Shown: positions 1 through 11,400, counted from the first letter of the stretch. The stretch: 64,000 bases of DNA from Inia geoffrensis (GCA_036417435.1 CM070899.1:176977494-177041493), one strand, 5' to 3'. The notes: generated from the sequence alone by a model not told the origin. Program-made: numbers and translations.

Positions 1-475
1 TTTCACATCAAAAACATTATGCTGAAGTAAAAGAAGTCAATTGAAAGAGCACATATTGTACAATCCCACTTACATGAAATAGTCAGAACACGTAAATCCA
101 TAGCGACAGGAGTTTAGCAGTTGCCAGAGATTTGAAACAGGAGAGGAAAAGGGAGAGGGGAGAATAGGGAATGACTGCTCATGGGTACAAGCTTTCTTTG
201 GGGGGTGATGAAACTCTTTTAAAATTAGCTTAGGGTGGTAATTCCCTATCAGTCCAGTGGTTAGGACTCGATGCTTTCACTGCCGGGGCCCAGGTTTGAT
301 CCCTGGTCAGGGAACTAAGATCCCAGAAGCCATGCGGCCAAAAAAAAAAAAAAAAAAATCAATTAGGGTGATGGCTGCACAACTCTGTAAATATTCTATA
401 AGCCATTGAACTGTACACTTTAAATGAGTGAATTTTATGCTGCGTAAACTATATCTCAATAAAGCTGCTAAAGAT
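1..475 (+). mobile_element. Old L1 3' end, containing a SINE
   Basis: Typical L1M-type 3' UTR blocks: CCCACTTACATGAAATAGTC, GGGTGATGAAACTC, GATGGCTGCACAACTCTG, ATTGAACTGTACACTTTAAA, TATATCTCAATAAAGCTG. A short SINE at about 239-358 splits it. The same 3' end occurs at 58640-59075. Confidence 0.75.
239..358 (+). mobile_element. Very short CHR-type SINE
   Basis: It has AATTCCCTATCAGTCCAGTGG, the box-B-like GGTTTGATCCCTGG, then GGGAACTAAGATCCCAG and a poly-A tail at 340-358. It lies within the L1 3' end. Confidence 0.75.
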
Positions 476-511
476 CAACGGTTCCCATGTATATCAAAAT
501 ACTCAAAATAT

Positions 512-725
512 GGGCTTCCCTGGTGGCGCAGTGGTTGAGAGTCCACCTGCCGATGCAGGGGACGCGGGTTCGTGCCCCGGTCCGGGAAGATCCCACATGC
601 CGCGGAGCGGCTGGGCCCGTGAGCCATGGCCGCTGAACCTGCGCGTCTGGAACCTGTGCTCCGCCACGGGAGAGGCCACAACGGTGAGAGGCCCGTGTAC
701 CGCAAAAAAAAAAAAAAAAAAAAAA
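512..725 (+). mobile_element. CHR-type SINE, poly-A subtype (young)
   Basis: It runs from GGGCTTCCCTGGTGGCGCAG to a 23-A tail. Box A lies near the start and box B is GGTTCGTGCCC. Flanking TSD CTCAAAATAT on both sides. Near-consensus sequence and an intact tail suggest recent insertion. Confidence 0.9.
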
Positions 726-739
726 CCTCAAAATATGAC

Positions 740-1215
740 AAAAATTATCTCATCTTCTAAAAACATAAAATATTTAGGAATAATTTAGTTGTATGAAAAA
801 GATATACAACCCACATAAATAAAATTATAAAACTGCATTGAGATACATGAAATAAGACATAAGTGAATCAAGAAATATTCTTGGATAGGAAGACTGACTA
901 TTGTAAATGATACAAATTTCTTCCAAAATTCATGAATAAATTTCCAAACAGTTCCATTTTAATAAAAATGCCAAGGGAGGCCATTTTGGAATGGAAATAA
1001 ACACAATTATTTTTAAATTTATCTGGAAAAATAAGAGATCAAAGACATTTTTGACAAAGAGAACTAATGAAAAAAGACCCAAACTTACCAGATATTAACA
1101 TATTATAATGCTAAAAACATTAAATACCAAAACAGCAATGGAGAGCTATAACGCTGCATAGATAATCGTATATAGCCACAAAATAGCAGAGATAACCTTG
1201 AGATAAACTTTATTG
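740..1215 (+). mobile_element. L1 ORF2 3' fragment (old)
   Basis: Degraded L1 ORF2 C-terminal coding DNA with recognisable blocks (TTGGATAGGAAGACTGACTATTG, ATCTGGAAAAATAAGAG, GATATTAACATATTATAATGC). Heavily mutated, no open frame. Confidence 0.55.
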
Positions 1216-1224
1216 TTGGCATAT

Positions 1225-1555
1225 GATGAGTGTTAATTAAACAAGGAGGCCATCAGACTGAGGTGGCTCTAATACCTTAGCAGCCTACTAAGCAAAGCCA
1301 AACCTCAACCTGTAAATGCCTCAAGGTTAAGAAATCAATACCTAAGGACAACCAGTCACAAACAGACAATGAGGCTTTTCCATAGAAGGCAAACACTTAA
1401 GCTACAGCCAATAACCTCCTTGCTTTGCTTCTACCTTTTCTCTATAAAAGTTTTTCCCCTGACTCCTGTGTTGGAGTGCTCCTAACTACTTCTGATTTAG
1501 CGCTGCCTGACTCGAATCAATTTTCACTCAAATAAACTTAAAAAAAAAGTTTGTT
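1225..1555 (+). mobile_element. ERV LTR-like element
   Basis: It begins near CAAGGAGGCCATCAGACTGAGG, has a TCTATAAAAG TATA-like box at about 1440 and CAAATAAAC polyadenylation-type signal near 1529, followed by an A-run. The spacing is that of an LTR U3-R-U5. Family not named. Confidence 0.55.
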
Positions 1556-1569
1556 CTTTTTACTCATCC

Positions 1570-1760
1570 CTCCCCCCTTTTATTGAAATACAATTGACAT
1601 ACAATATTATATTAGTTTCAGGTGTACAACATAGTGGTTCAATATTTGTGTACATTACCAAGTGATCGTCACAGTAAGTCTAAGTTACCATCTGTCACCA
1701 TAAAAAATTATTACAATTTTATTGACTGTATTCCTTATTTCGTACAATACCTCCCCATGA
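1570..1760 (-). mobile_element. Old L1-derived 3' UTR fragment
   Basis: TTATTGAAATACAATTGACATACAA, TTTCAGGTGTACAACATAGTGG and TTATTGACTGTATTCC form a block common in mammalian L1 3' UTRs read in reverse. Orientation inferred. Confidence 0.5.
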
Positions 1761-1906
1761 CTTATTTTCATTCAAATAAGCTCTTAAAAATGTAACATGC
1801 CTCAGTTTATCATTTAACATGAGGGAAACATCGTAAATCAATGAAAAAGGAAAAGATATTCAACAAATGACGTTGGGAAAATTGCTTATTAATTTGAAAG
1901 CTAGTT

Positions 1907-2115
1907 GGGCTTCCCCGGTGGCGCAGTGGTTGAGAGTCTGCCTGCCGATACAGGGGACGCGGGTTCGTGCCCCGGTCTGGGAAGATCCCACGTGCTGCAG
2001 AGAGGCAGGGCCCGTGAGCCGTGGCCGCTGAGGCTGCGCATCCGGAGCCTGTGTTCCTCAACGGGAGAGGCCACAACAGTGAGAGGCCCGCGTATCGCAG
2101 AAAAAAAAAAAAAAG
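1907..2115 (+). mobile_element. CHR-type SINE, poly-A subtype
   Basis: It starts GGGCTTCCCCGGTGGCGCAG and ends in a 14-A tail. TSD GAAAGCTAGT at 1896-1905 and after the tail. It lies about 50 bp from an oppositely oriented SINE. Confidence 0.88.
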
Positions 2116-2166
2116 AAAGCTAGTGACAGTCTCCCAAACTTTTATTCCTCCAGTCTCTCTAAGGGA

Positions 2167-2417
2167 TTTTTTTTTTTTTTTTGGCTGTACTGGGTCTTCA
2201 TTGCAGCGTGCAGGCTTCTCATTGTGGTGGCTTCTCTTGTTGTGGCACTCAGGCTTCAGTAGTTGTGGCACGCAGGCTCTAGAGTGCAGGCTCAGTAGTT
2301 GTGGCATTCGAGCTTAGTTGCTCCGTGGCATGTGGGATCTTCCCGGACCAGGGCTCGAACCCGTGTCCCCTGCACTGGCAGGCGGATTCTTAACCACTGC
2401 ACCACCAGGGAAGTCCT
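2167..2417 (-). mobile_element. CHR-type SINE, ~300-bp class
   Basis: Reverse copy: poly-T at the left, GTGCACCACCAGGGAAGTCC-type head at the right. TSD CTCTCTAAGGG on both sides. It shares its locality with the plus-strand SINE at 1907. Confidence 0.88.
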
Positions 2418-4450
2418 CTCTAAGGGTTTTATATGCTCCTAAATCACTCTGTGTCTGAGGGACCTAGAGTAGTGTGTTTTCTTATCTGAATCAGAGCTGA
2501 TACATTTCCAAGACCAAAAGAAGCTAAATAAAGTGTAATTTTTATCAAACCTTTTTCTTTTATCTGAAAATAAAGTACTATAATATTACACAAGAAATTG
2601 TTTTAATAGTTAAATAGATTTAAAACCTTGCTCCATAGCTGCAAAAGCACTTGTACCTGTATCCTGAACTGGTCTCCAGAGGGCAGCAGAGAGTCATTTA
2701 CACTTAACCCAAAAGTTACCTCTTAACCAAAAGTGTGTACTTTGGTTGTTTTTTCAACTCTTCTGTTATTTCTTATGACTAAGCCTTAACAAACTGGGTG
2801 GCCAGGATTTGGAAGGCTGTCTGAGGTCATGGATCAAAGTGATGCCAACAAGCCAAAGCAAAGGTTCAAAGAATCACTTTTATATCTTTAAAATAATTCT
2901 TTAATTAGATAAACCAATGAACCACAATTAATACACTGTTGGCTAAGCATATTTAACCAGCACATGTTTATGAAACACTGATGCATATAAAGCATTTAAT
3001 CCTTTCAGGGCTTTCTATCCCTAGACACACAAAAAGTATATAGAAAGAGTGATAGTCACTTACTCTGTCATATTTTTTGAGCATTTGATACACACTGAAA
3101 GTTTATCAGTGACCCAGAAATTGTTGAAGACACAAAGGGTTATAAAACCATGTCTCAAAAAAAAAAAAATCATGTTATTCTGACTTACTTTGTAAACAAC
3201 AAAGATTCTGGATAGATAGGTGAAATGCTTCTATAAGCTGGCAAAGTAAGGAATAGTTCAGCCAAAATTAAGTGAATGCAGACATCCAGAGATTCATGCA
3301 GGACACTGAAGCTGGTCTGTACTCCAGGGCATTGCGAAACCAGGTAAATTTGAACTTTGGTTTTCACCTCTTAACAGGGCACAGAGAAAAGGCATCACAT
3401 AGGTCTTCCTCAAAGTGGTGATTCTAAATAATAGGAGACCATCCCATTAAGGTTGAGACACCAAAGGGCCATCTCTTCAGCGTGAGAAGGAACTAGAAGT
3501 AACCACCTTGAACCCTGTACCTCCTCCCATCCCAGTAAAAGTGAAATTGCCTCCTGTCTGGAAACTTGGCTCAAAGTATAGAGGTGGAGAAAAGTCTCTT
3601 CTGAGTTTTATAAGCATGAGATGGCCCACATTCATACATCTGGGTGGTCTAAAATGCCTCAAGCTGAGAATTAGGTTAAAGCGGTCACAGACCCAGGAGT
3701 CTCACAGAAGCAAACAGAAATCTTCTCTACAGAGACTCACCTCTATTCTGGGCCTCAAAGAGTTTCTGCAGAAATATGAGTTCACAGTCAAAAATCATGA
3801 AACCCGAAAGTAAAGGACATATCATGAACGACAGCCAGTGCTTATTAGACCCTCAAAGATGAAAGACATGGAAATTATGAAACATGGAAGATCAATCAAG
3901 TACACTGAAGTATATTTATAGAAATAACAGGACAAGTTACGGGCAAAGAGCCAGAGCCATTAAAAAATAACCAAACAAACCAAGCATAGAACTCCTAGTC
4001 ATAAAAAACATGATAAGTGATATTTTAAAACTCAATGAAAATGGATAAAATAGTAATAAAAATATGCAGTGGGGTTTAAAAATATAGGATTAAAAGATAC
4101 GAGAGTAATGAGATATATATTAAGCCTTTATTCCAACACATTTTTGAGTTTAAAGGATATAAAGGCCCTAGACAAATATTTCACTATATCTGACTCGAAA
4201 GGAATACAAAACCCAAATAGTCTCATAATCAGTAAGGAAACTGGGAGTTCAAAATATGTCAATCAATCAATCAACTTCTGTAGGCCCAGGTGGCTTCCCT
4301 GGCTGTTCTAAATATTTAAGGAAGAAAAAGTTCTAATTTTACACAAATGCTCCTAGGAAACAAAATGCGGATAACATTTCCCAGCTCATTTTGTGAAGCT
4401 ACCATAATCCTGATTCCCAAACCCAAAAAGAATAGTATAAAAAAGGAAAA
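2418..4450. other. Intronic DNA, nothing firmly identified
   Basis: AT-rich intron 5' to a SINE. Parts of 3850-4250 are A-rich and L1-like, but no family block is clear. The 101-codon plus frame at 3508-3813 has no recognised domain. No convincing exon of the minus-strand gene was found here. Confidence 0.4.
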
Positions 4451-4454
4451 GTGG

Positions 4455-4674
4455 GTGCTTCCCTGGTGGTGCAGTGGTTGAGAGTCCGCCTGCCGATGCA
4501 GGGGACATGGGTTCATGCCCTGGTCTGGGAAGATCCCACATGCCGCGGAGCGGCTGGGCCCGTGAACCATGGCCGCTGAGCCTGCGCGTTCGGAGCCTGT
4601 GCTCCGCAATGAGAGAGGCCACAACAGTGAAAGGCCTGCGTACCACAAAAAAAAAAAAAAAAAAAAAAAAAAAA
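4455..4674 (+). mobile_element. CHR-type SINE, poly-A subtype
   Basis: It has the GC-rich body with GGGTTCATGCCCTGG (box B, two changes) and a long pure A tail (about 28). Flanks AAAAGGAAAAGT and AAAAGGAGAAGT form an imperfect TSD. Confidence 0.88.
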
Positions 4675-4839
4675 GGAGAAGTATAGCTCACCACACTGAT
4701 GTTCACAGGTTTAAAATATCCTAAGCAAAAGATTAACACACTAAGTTCAGGAACAAATTTTAAAAAGAAAAAAACAAAAAAACACATCATGACCAAGTTG
4801 GGCTTATACAAAGAAAGTAAGGTTGATTTCACATTTTTA

Positions 4840-5130
4840 AAAATCAGCTAATTAATTTCACCACACTAATAGATTAAGGGGAAAAAAAATCATATGGCCT
4901 CTCAATAGATGCAAAACCCCCACATTTTACAAAATTAAAATTCATTCATGATTTTTTCATAAGTCTCTTTGCAAAAGAAATAGCCTGATAGTATCTACAG
5001 CAAGTATTATGTGTAATGTTGAAATACTGTATTCAGTATTGATATAAAATAAGGATGCTTGCTGTCATCACTTTTACTTAATAATTTGCTAGATGCCCCA
5101 ACAGTGCAGCTGGCAGAGATGAATGAAGAA
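4840..5130 (+). mobile_element. Old L1 ORF2 fragment
   Basis: Contains the RT-region signature TATGGCCTCTCAATAGATGCAAA and GATAAAATAAGGATGCTTGCTG. Heavily decayed. Confidence 0.6.
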
Positions 5131-5146
5131 ATGGTGTAAAATTGTA

Positions 5147-5697
5147 GGACAGCAAAATTTGCCATCCCCAAATGTTGTCTCTTTGGCATGAGGATTAATT
5201 GGGCTGATTATTTTTAAGAAACAGAAAACTCAGCAAGTTTTTCTTCTTACCTTCCCCTTAGCTGCTTAAAGAATTTAGACAAAGGGCTTGTCTCCAGAAT
5301 GGAGCTATCACTAGAGATATCTGTAAAGAATATGGACTAGGTGGGCTGGGAGACACTTGGCAGGGCCTATAGATCAGGGTCCACTCTGTATCCCATTGTC
5401 TCTGCAGGACCCAGCAAAATTTGTTTACCAAACATTTGCTTTTCCATCTCTATTTCCTTCCTCCCCCTTGAGGTCCCAAACCATACGCCCAATATCCTCT
5501 TTTGTCTCTAGCTGAAGATGGTATTTAAGGTGACGGTTTCAGCCATTTTGGCAAGTTACTCAGTTTTCCTGGGTCTTTCCCACGTGTACATGTTATTAAA
5601 CTTTTGTTCTCTTTTGTTAATCTGTCTCACATCAACTGAATTCTTAGAGCAGCCAGAAGAACCTAGAATGGTAGAAGAATGTATCTTCCCCCTGACA
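5147..5697 (+). mobile_element. Solo ERV LTR, family I, copy 1
   Basis: It has GCAAAATTTGCCATCCC near the left end, CTTTGGCATGAGGATT, then TTCAGCCATTTTGGCAAG, TTTTCCTGGGTCT and TTAATCTGTCTCACATCAA near the right. It shares these blocks in order with three other copies in the window (17.5, 32.7 and 38.5 kb). Confidence 0.65.
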
Positions 5698-5841
5698 TAG
5701 ATTTATTTTAAAATGTACATGGAAGAACAAGGAAAGAGCCATGAATATTTAAGCCATCCTGCAGAAAAGAAAATGAGACAATTTATCTTACCAAACATCT
5801 ACAATTAAGTATTAATGTAAGGAGATGGGGAAGGGGGTCCC

Positions 5842-6374
5842 GGGAGAAAGAGACCCAGGCATGGCTTAAGCCACTTTGTGAGCTAAGCCTGGCCACAGTG
5901 CTTGCCCAGTAATTAAGGATCTAAAGGGAAGTGAGGGAAATGAAGGAACAAAGGAAGGGCAGTCAAAAAACAATAGTTCAGCGAGAAAACAGAGTCCTAG
6001 TTCCTCCTCAAGGGATGTACATAACGATCTGACACCTGTTTTCAGTTCTGCAGGAACCAAGGCCCCCACCCAGGTGGAGGATGGAATGATGATGTCGACC
6101 CTCTTGACTTCAATCAACGAAAGCCAGGACTCTGTCAACCTCTGCCCCAATTCTATGCTGAATTCTCCTCTGCCCAAGTCCCTTTATGAATATGCACGAA
6201 CCCTTCGTATAAACGTCCCCAATTTTGCTGTTTGGGGAGACATTCTTTGCGAGAGATCCCCAGTGTTCCCCTTACTTGCTGCAAGTAATAAGTCCTTCCT
6301 TCTCTCGGTCTTCAGCTTGGTTGTGTCTTTTGGCTCAACACCCACCAAGAGGCAAACCCAGTTTTGGGGTAACA
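5842..6374 (+). mobile_element. Solo ERV LTR, family II
   Basis: Uninterrupted relative of the LTR that hosts the L1. It begins near the shared AGAAAGAGACCCAGGCATGG and ends GTTTTGGGGTAACA. The stretch around 5966-5980 corresponds to the L1 target site of the other copy. No internal retroviral sequence is attached. Open frames of about 100 codons on both strands inside it are incidental. Confidence 0.7.
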
Positions 6375-6529
6375 TTAGTTTTAGTGGGATTTCCCACAAG
6401 GACAGATAATCTAACAAATGGAACAGAACAAAATACCCCAAATCTGACCTACACACATACATGGAGTTCTGACATGACACATTATCTTCTGTTATTAACT
6501 TGAGAACCTGGGGGATCATTATGGGGAAA

Positions 6530-6755
6530 AAAATTAATCCCTCCTTCACATCAATACTAAAAATCAATCCCAGTGGATTAAAAACCTATATGTAAAAGAC
6601 AATAATATAAAAATCTTAGAAGACTTTAAGATATATAGCAGCATTTTTAAAACAAAACACAGAACGTGGAAACCATGAGGAAAATATAGGAGTTTGACTG
6701 CATTAATGTAAAAAAAAAACTTTGGTTTATTAAAGAACACTGTAAGAAGAGTAAA
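6530..6755 (+). mobile_element. Old L1 ORF2 fragment
   Basis: CAGTGGATTAAAAACCTATATG and GCAGCATTTTTAAAACAAAAC resemble the 3' coding part of L1 ORF2. It continues after the SINE at 6758 into 7020-7360. Confidence 0.55.
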
Positions 6756-6757
6756 CA

Positions 6758-7010
6758 GGGGACTTCCCTGGTGGCTAAGTGGTTAAGAATCTGCCTGCCA
6801 ATGCAGGGGACACGGGTTCAAGCCCTGGGCCGGGAAGATCCCACATGCCGCGGAGCAACTAAGCCCATGCACCACAACTACTGAGCCCACACGCAGCAAC
6901 TACTGAATCCCGCATGCTCTAGGGCCCGTGCTCCGCAACAAGAGAAGCCACAACTACAGAAAGCCTGTGTGCAGCAATGAAGACCCAATGCAGCCAAAAA
7001 ATTTTTAAAT
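6758..7010 (+). mobile_element. CHR-type SINE, ~300-bp class, shortened
   Basis: It starts GGGGACTTCCCTGGTGGC with box B GGTTCAAGCCCTGG and ends with the GACCCAATGCAGCCAAAAA tail. Flanks GAAGAGTAAACA and AAAGAGTGAACA are an imperfect TSD. It is inserted in L1 DNA. Confidence 0.85.
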
Positions 7011-7019
7011 TTAAAGAAA

Positions 7020-7370
7020 AGAGTGAACAAAAAACCAAGAGAAGACATGTGCAACACATAAAACAAACAAAAGATGAGTATCCAAAATATGTTTTTTAAA
7101 ATACTCTTATTAACCAAAAAGAAAACAAATAACACAATAAACAATGAATTTGAACAGGCACGTCACAGAACACGAAAACTGAATGGCCGATACACATTTT
7201 AAAAAGGGTTAACCGTATTAATAATCAAGGGAAACACAAATCAGACAAAATGAAATAGTTTCATGTCCATGAATGTTATCAACAAACATTTAAACATCTG
7301 ACAATATCAAGTCTCGACGAAGAAGAGTACCAAATATTTTCATATTATGATCAGTTTGGAAGGCTCTTGG
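7020..7370 (+). mobile_element. Old L1 ORF2 fragment, continued
   Basis: A-rich sequence with AACACATAAAACAAACAAAAG and ATATGTTTTTTAAAATACTC, fitting continuation of the L1 fragment on the other side of the SINE. Boundaries rough. Confidence 0.45.
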
Positions 7371-7689
7371 CCTTAGATAATAAATATGAAAATCCACATA
7401 CTCTCCATTCCACTCTTACAAACATACTTTAAAATCACTCTCGCACATGTGTACCTGAGACAGTACAAGAATGTTCAGAACAGAACTGTAAGAGCAAATG
7501 GCAATTTCATATGCCTCAACATAATAAAAATTGATAAGGATTACAGATATCTTAAGGGCACTTTATTATATCTGAAATCTGTGGTCAGTGGACAGAAAAC
7601 TGTAAGCCTAAACACTAACACAGGATAATAAAGGGCCAGAAAAAGACACCAACACCAAGGAGTGTCACTAATTTGTATAAGAGCTTATT

Positions 7690-7940
7690 TGTTTCACAAA
7701 CATTTAGACTGCACTTATCATGTGCCCAGCACTGTTGTAAGTGCTTCACAAGGATCAGTTCATTTCATCCTCAAAACAGGCCTATGAGCTGGGTACTAAT
7801 ATGATCCTCATTGGACAGATGAAGAAACTGAGGCAGAGAGGGTGAGTATTTTGCCCAAGGTCTCACGCAATTAAGTGGCAGAGCCAGGATTCGAACGCAA
7901 GCAGTTTGACTCCCAAGTCCTTGTATTAAAACATACACTA
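7690..7940 (+). mobile_element. MIR element
   Basis: Ancient tRNA-derived SINE: TGTGCCCAGCACTGTTGTAAG, GATGAAGAAACTGAGGCAGAG, the core GGTCTCACGCAATTAAGTGGC and GCCAGGATTCGAACGCAAGC. Well preserved for its age. Confidence 0.8.
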
Positions 7941-8044
7941 TGCTAACTCCTAACCATGATGCTATATTGTGCTGGCAGAACCACTAGGGAAGTAATTTAT
8001 CCAACAAATGCAATTAAATCCCTTATTGATGTGAGCGTAAGGAT

Positions 8045-8640
8045 ACCGTTCCAGCTATCTAGTTATCGCTGCATAACACAGCTCCCCAAACTTAGTGGCA
8101 TAAAACAACTATTTCTCATGCTCACTCACTAAGGAATTAGGACAGGAATAGCAGGATGGCACACTCTTGCTCCTTGCCAGGACCCCAGATGGCAAGACTA
8201 AATGCCTGGGGGCTGGATAACTTGAAGGCTGGGCTCAGTTGGGCCAATGGCCCCAGTGCCCACATGCAGACTCTCCAAATGGCTTGGGCTCCTAACAGCA
8301 TGGCAGCTAGATTCGGAAGGCGAGAATCCAGAGGGCAAACATCCCGAGAGCATAGGATGTAGTTGCAAGGCTTCTTTTGTCCCTGCCTTCGAAGTCGTGC
8401 AGCGTCACATTCTGTCTTTATGACCAAGTCACGGAGGCCCCTCAGATCCAGGGATGGGGAATTAGGCTCCACCTCTGGGTGGGGGAGAAGCAAGGTAACC
8501 TTGCGGAAGAGCAGGTGAGTGGCAGACAGTGTCAGGGTCACCTTTGGAAACACAACTTGGCCCAGAGTAACAGAGGCTGTTGGCAGGGCAATAGGTTCTG
8601 GGATATTTTTAGCCACAGGTAACTGAACAGGCAATTAACA
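8045..8640. repeat. Old interspersed repeat, family not named
   Basis: It starts AGCTATCTAGTTATCGCTGC and ACTTAGTGGCATAAAACAAC, a block that recurs in weaker form at 50390-50470. It is GC-richer than its surroundings. A 165-codon minus frame across it has no recognised domain and no splice context, so it is not called. Confidence 0.45.
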
Positions 8641-8927
8641 GTGGCTTAAATTCTAAGGGGGTTTTTGTCTCATGACATAAAAGGGCCAGAGGCAGGGCAA
8701 GTCCAGAGTTACTTAGTTGCTTGGTGATGTCATCAAGGACCACAGTGCTTTCTGTTTTTCTAGTCTGCTACCCTTAGCACATCCTAAGTATCCCACTCCT
8801 TGCTTTTAGGTTGGTTGCAGCAATTCCAAGCATCAGAAGGAGACATAATAATGTCAAACAAAGAAAAAGAGGGGTATATTTTCCCTTGAGTCTCTTTTAA
8901 TTAAAAAAAAAAAAAAAAAAAAGAATA

Positions 8928-9028
8928 GGGACTTCCCCGGCAGTCCAGTGGTTAAGACTCCGAGCTTCCACTGCAGGGGGCAGGGGTTCGATCCCACATG
9001 CTGCAAGGCACAGCCAAAAAAAAAAAAA
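8928..9028 (+). mobile_element. Very short CHR-type SINE
   Basis: GGGACTTCCCCGGCAGTCCAG, then GGGGTTCGATCCCACATGC (box B run directly into the 3' part, so an internal piece is missing) and a 12-A tail. Confidence 0.8.
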
Positions 9029-9239
9029 GAAGAAGAACCTCCTTTCTAAACCTCACAGTTAACTTACTTTCAGGTCACATTGGACCTGAACTTGCCCTTG
9101 TTCATGCCATAGCTGGAAAAGAAGCTGAGAAAGGATCTAGCATTGTGGCTTCATAGTAAGAAGTGCTTAAGCTTATAAAAAAAAGGAAGGGTAAGAATGA
9201 CCGTGGAACCACCAGTATCTGCCACAAGTTCAGGCAACC

Positions 9240-9400
9240 TCCATTCACTTAGCAATTATCAGCTGATTGCTAACTGTGTACCAGGCACAGTGCTAAGAGG
9301 CAGGGCATGGCGGTGCACAAGACGAGCATCCCTACCCTTATAAGGCTTACAGTCCAGCACAAAACAGAGACATGTAACAAGCAATCACATAATTAAATCA
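9240..9400. mobile_element. L2/MIR-era repeat
   Basis: TAACTGTGTACCAGGCACAGTGC and ACCCTTATAAGGCTTACAGTCC, the common block seen also at 22210 and 55880. 9030-9968 otherwise shows no element or exon. Confidence 0.5.
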
Positions 9401-9968
9401 AAGGTGTTCAGTGCCATGAAAAAGAGGTATGCAATCAAAGCACGATTTGCTATAAATAAAGCAATATTTCTTTATGGAAATATACTGCAATGAAAGACAA
9501 GATTATAGTTATAAATACTAAAAGGATCACAAGGTCCTCGCTGAGATGAAAAAATAATGATTGGAAATGATGAAGAGAAGGAAGCACGGTGTCTGGCAGG
9601 TGGATCGTGTCCCCATCATTAGAAAAGTTACTCCATTGAGGATCTGAGACTGTTCCCTGGGATGTACTACAGACCTGATAAAGCTTCTCTTGAGGCTCCC
9701 TGACCTCCTTCTATTGAACTGCATGCTCACCAAACTCTGGAATATTGCATCGCTTGCCCAGGTGGACTAGATACCAGACTGGAATTTTTCAGTTTCTGAA
9801 AAGTTCTATCTGTCACCGTAAAGTGTTATTTTGGTCAGTTTAAAGTAAGCATGAACAATCTTAGACCTTCAAAGCTATAATCGCTGACTGGGAACCCACG
9901 GTGAGCCCCACCCTGGGCACTCACAAGATATCAAGCCGGTTTCACCCACGATGGCACTCAAAACTCAC

Positions 9969-10043
9969 CTGGTACATTCCTTTGATAGTAGCTATGGCAT
10001 CGGCCAGCTGCTGATTATAGCATTTTCTTAAGGTAGCCTCATT
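9969..10043 (-). CDS. C10orf67: Exon 4 of the C10orf67-like gene (last exon seen)
   Basis: 75-bp exon, 25 codons, phase 0 at both ends (residues 144-168), beginning NEATLRKCYNQQ and ending IATIKGMYQ. The acceptor is a T-rich tract then GCAG above 10043, and the donor is CAG|GTGAG at 9969/9968, close to consensus. It continues the helical, charged character of exon 3 (YQQ|NEATLRKCYN). The reading frame does not end here. At least 9.97 kb of intron follows to the window edge, and I found no convincing next exon in it, so the protein is truncated by the window, not by mutation. It is too short to be found by ORF length; the call rests on splice sites, phase and continuity with exon 3. Confidence 0.75.
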
Positions 10044-10309
10044 CTGCAAATGAAAAATAAATACAACAAGCACCACAATGTATTTCCAAATGCAACTCTC
10101 ACACCTACAAGGGAGGGGCTCAGTATAAAACCATCATTCAAATCATATGCTCTCTCAAAAACTTCACTTTATAATCATTTCCCCTATGCTTACAGCTAAT
10201 ACAACACATTCCATTTTCACTTACACTGAACCAAAAGCAATAGAGAGCTCATATGGATAAAATAAATGCAGATAACGTGAACATTTTCTCTCATCTTCCA
10301 TATCATAGT

Positions 10310-10605
10310 CTTTTTAATGTCTTAGAACTGCTAATAAAATAGTGAAATCGGGGGATGGGATAAGTTGGGAGATTGGGATTGACATATATACACTACTATG
10401 TATAAAATAGATAACTAATGAGAACCTAATGTATAGCACAGGGAACTCTACTCAGTGCTCTGTGGTGACCTAAATGGGACGGAAATCTAAAAAAGAGTGT
10501 ATATATATGTATAAATGGTTCACTTTGCTGAACAGCAGAAACTAACACAACATTGTAAAGCAACTATACTCCAATAAAAATTAATTAAAAAATAAAATAA
10601 AATAG
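10310..10605 (+). mobile_element. L1 3' end
   Basis: It ends CAACATTGTAAAGCAACTATACTCCAATAAAAATTA, the 3' terminus shared with the long L1 at 32.1 kb. 5'-truncated. In intron 3, antisense to the gene. Confidence 0.8.
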
Positions 10606-10779
10606 TGAAGTCTATTTGGAGTTCACATCCTCATCTGGTCCTGGTATTTTTGGATGAATTATGCTCATGGAAAGAAATCGAGGGCCACCAATCCACAAAC
10701 TAGTCATTTTCTGATTAACCAAATTATTTGATCCTATCTGTTATGGATAACAATGAAGGTACATTAAAAAAATACTCTT

Positions 10780-11155
10780 GTATGGAATCTAAAAAAAAGA
10801 AAAAGAGTTCTGAAGAACCTAGGGGCAGGACAGGAATAAAGATGCAGATGTAGAGAATGGACTTGAGGACACGGGGGAAGGGTAAGCTGGGACGAAAGGA
10901 GAGAGTGGCATGGACATATATACACTACCAAACGTAAAACAGATAGCTAGTGGGAAGCAGCCCATTAGCACAGGGAGATCAGCTCGGTGCTTTGTGACCA
11001 CCTAGAGGGGCGGGATAGAGAGGGTGGGAAGGAGACACAAGATGGAGGAGATATGGAGATATATGTATACGTATAGCTGATTCACTGTTATACAGCAGCA
11101 ACTAACACAACATTGTAAAGCAATTATACTCCAATAAAGATGTTAAAAAAATACT
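10780..11155 (+). mobile_element. L1 3' end, second copy in intron 3
   Basis: Contains GAGAATGGACTTGAGGACACGG and ends GCAATTATACTCCAATAAAGATG plus A-run. It is closer to the 32.1-kb L1 than is its neighbour at 10.3 kb. Confidence 0.82.
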
Positions 11156-11189
11156 CTTGATTCTGATGTGAATTTTGATTCTAGTATGG

Positions 11190-11400
11190 AGTGTAAACCA
11201 CCAATGGGCTTTAGAGCCAGACAGAATTGGATTTCAATGTCACTGTGCCATTTACTACCTGACTTTAAGCAAGTGACTTAACCTTGGTGGCTCAGTCTCC
11301 TTATCTGCAGAGCAGGGATAAGAGGATTTCCACTTAGGGATTGTTGAGGGACTTAAAGAGGAAATGCATTAAAAGGTACTTTGAATGGTGGGGTCAACAA
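11190..11400 (+). mobile_element. MIR element
   Basis: GCTTTAGAGCCAGACAGAATTGG, ACTTTAAGCAAGTGACTTAACC and CTCAGTCTCCTTATCTGCAG are MIR blocks. Confidence 0.75.

Noticed and set aside
512..600. tRNA gene
   Set aside because: Box A and B are present but belong to a tRNA-derived SINE; no intact cloverleaf or anticodon arm follows.
1810..2317. Open frames up to 165 codons on both strands
   Set aside because: They read through SINE copies and poly-A/T runs; Pro/Arg/Gly-rich peptides recur wherever this SINE lies (also 4386-4832, 18142-18510, 47849-48103, 52863-53318).
3508..3813. 101-codon plus frame
   Set aside because: No family resemblance, weak start context, lies in intron sequence.
9527..9830. 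Candidate exon 5 of the minus-strand gene
   Set aside because: An acceptor-like T-rich tract with AG occurs near 9800, but the peptide is unlike the helical exons and no good donor follows in a suitable place.
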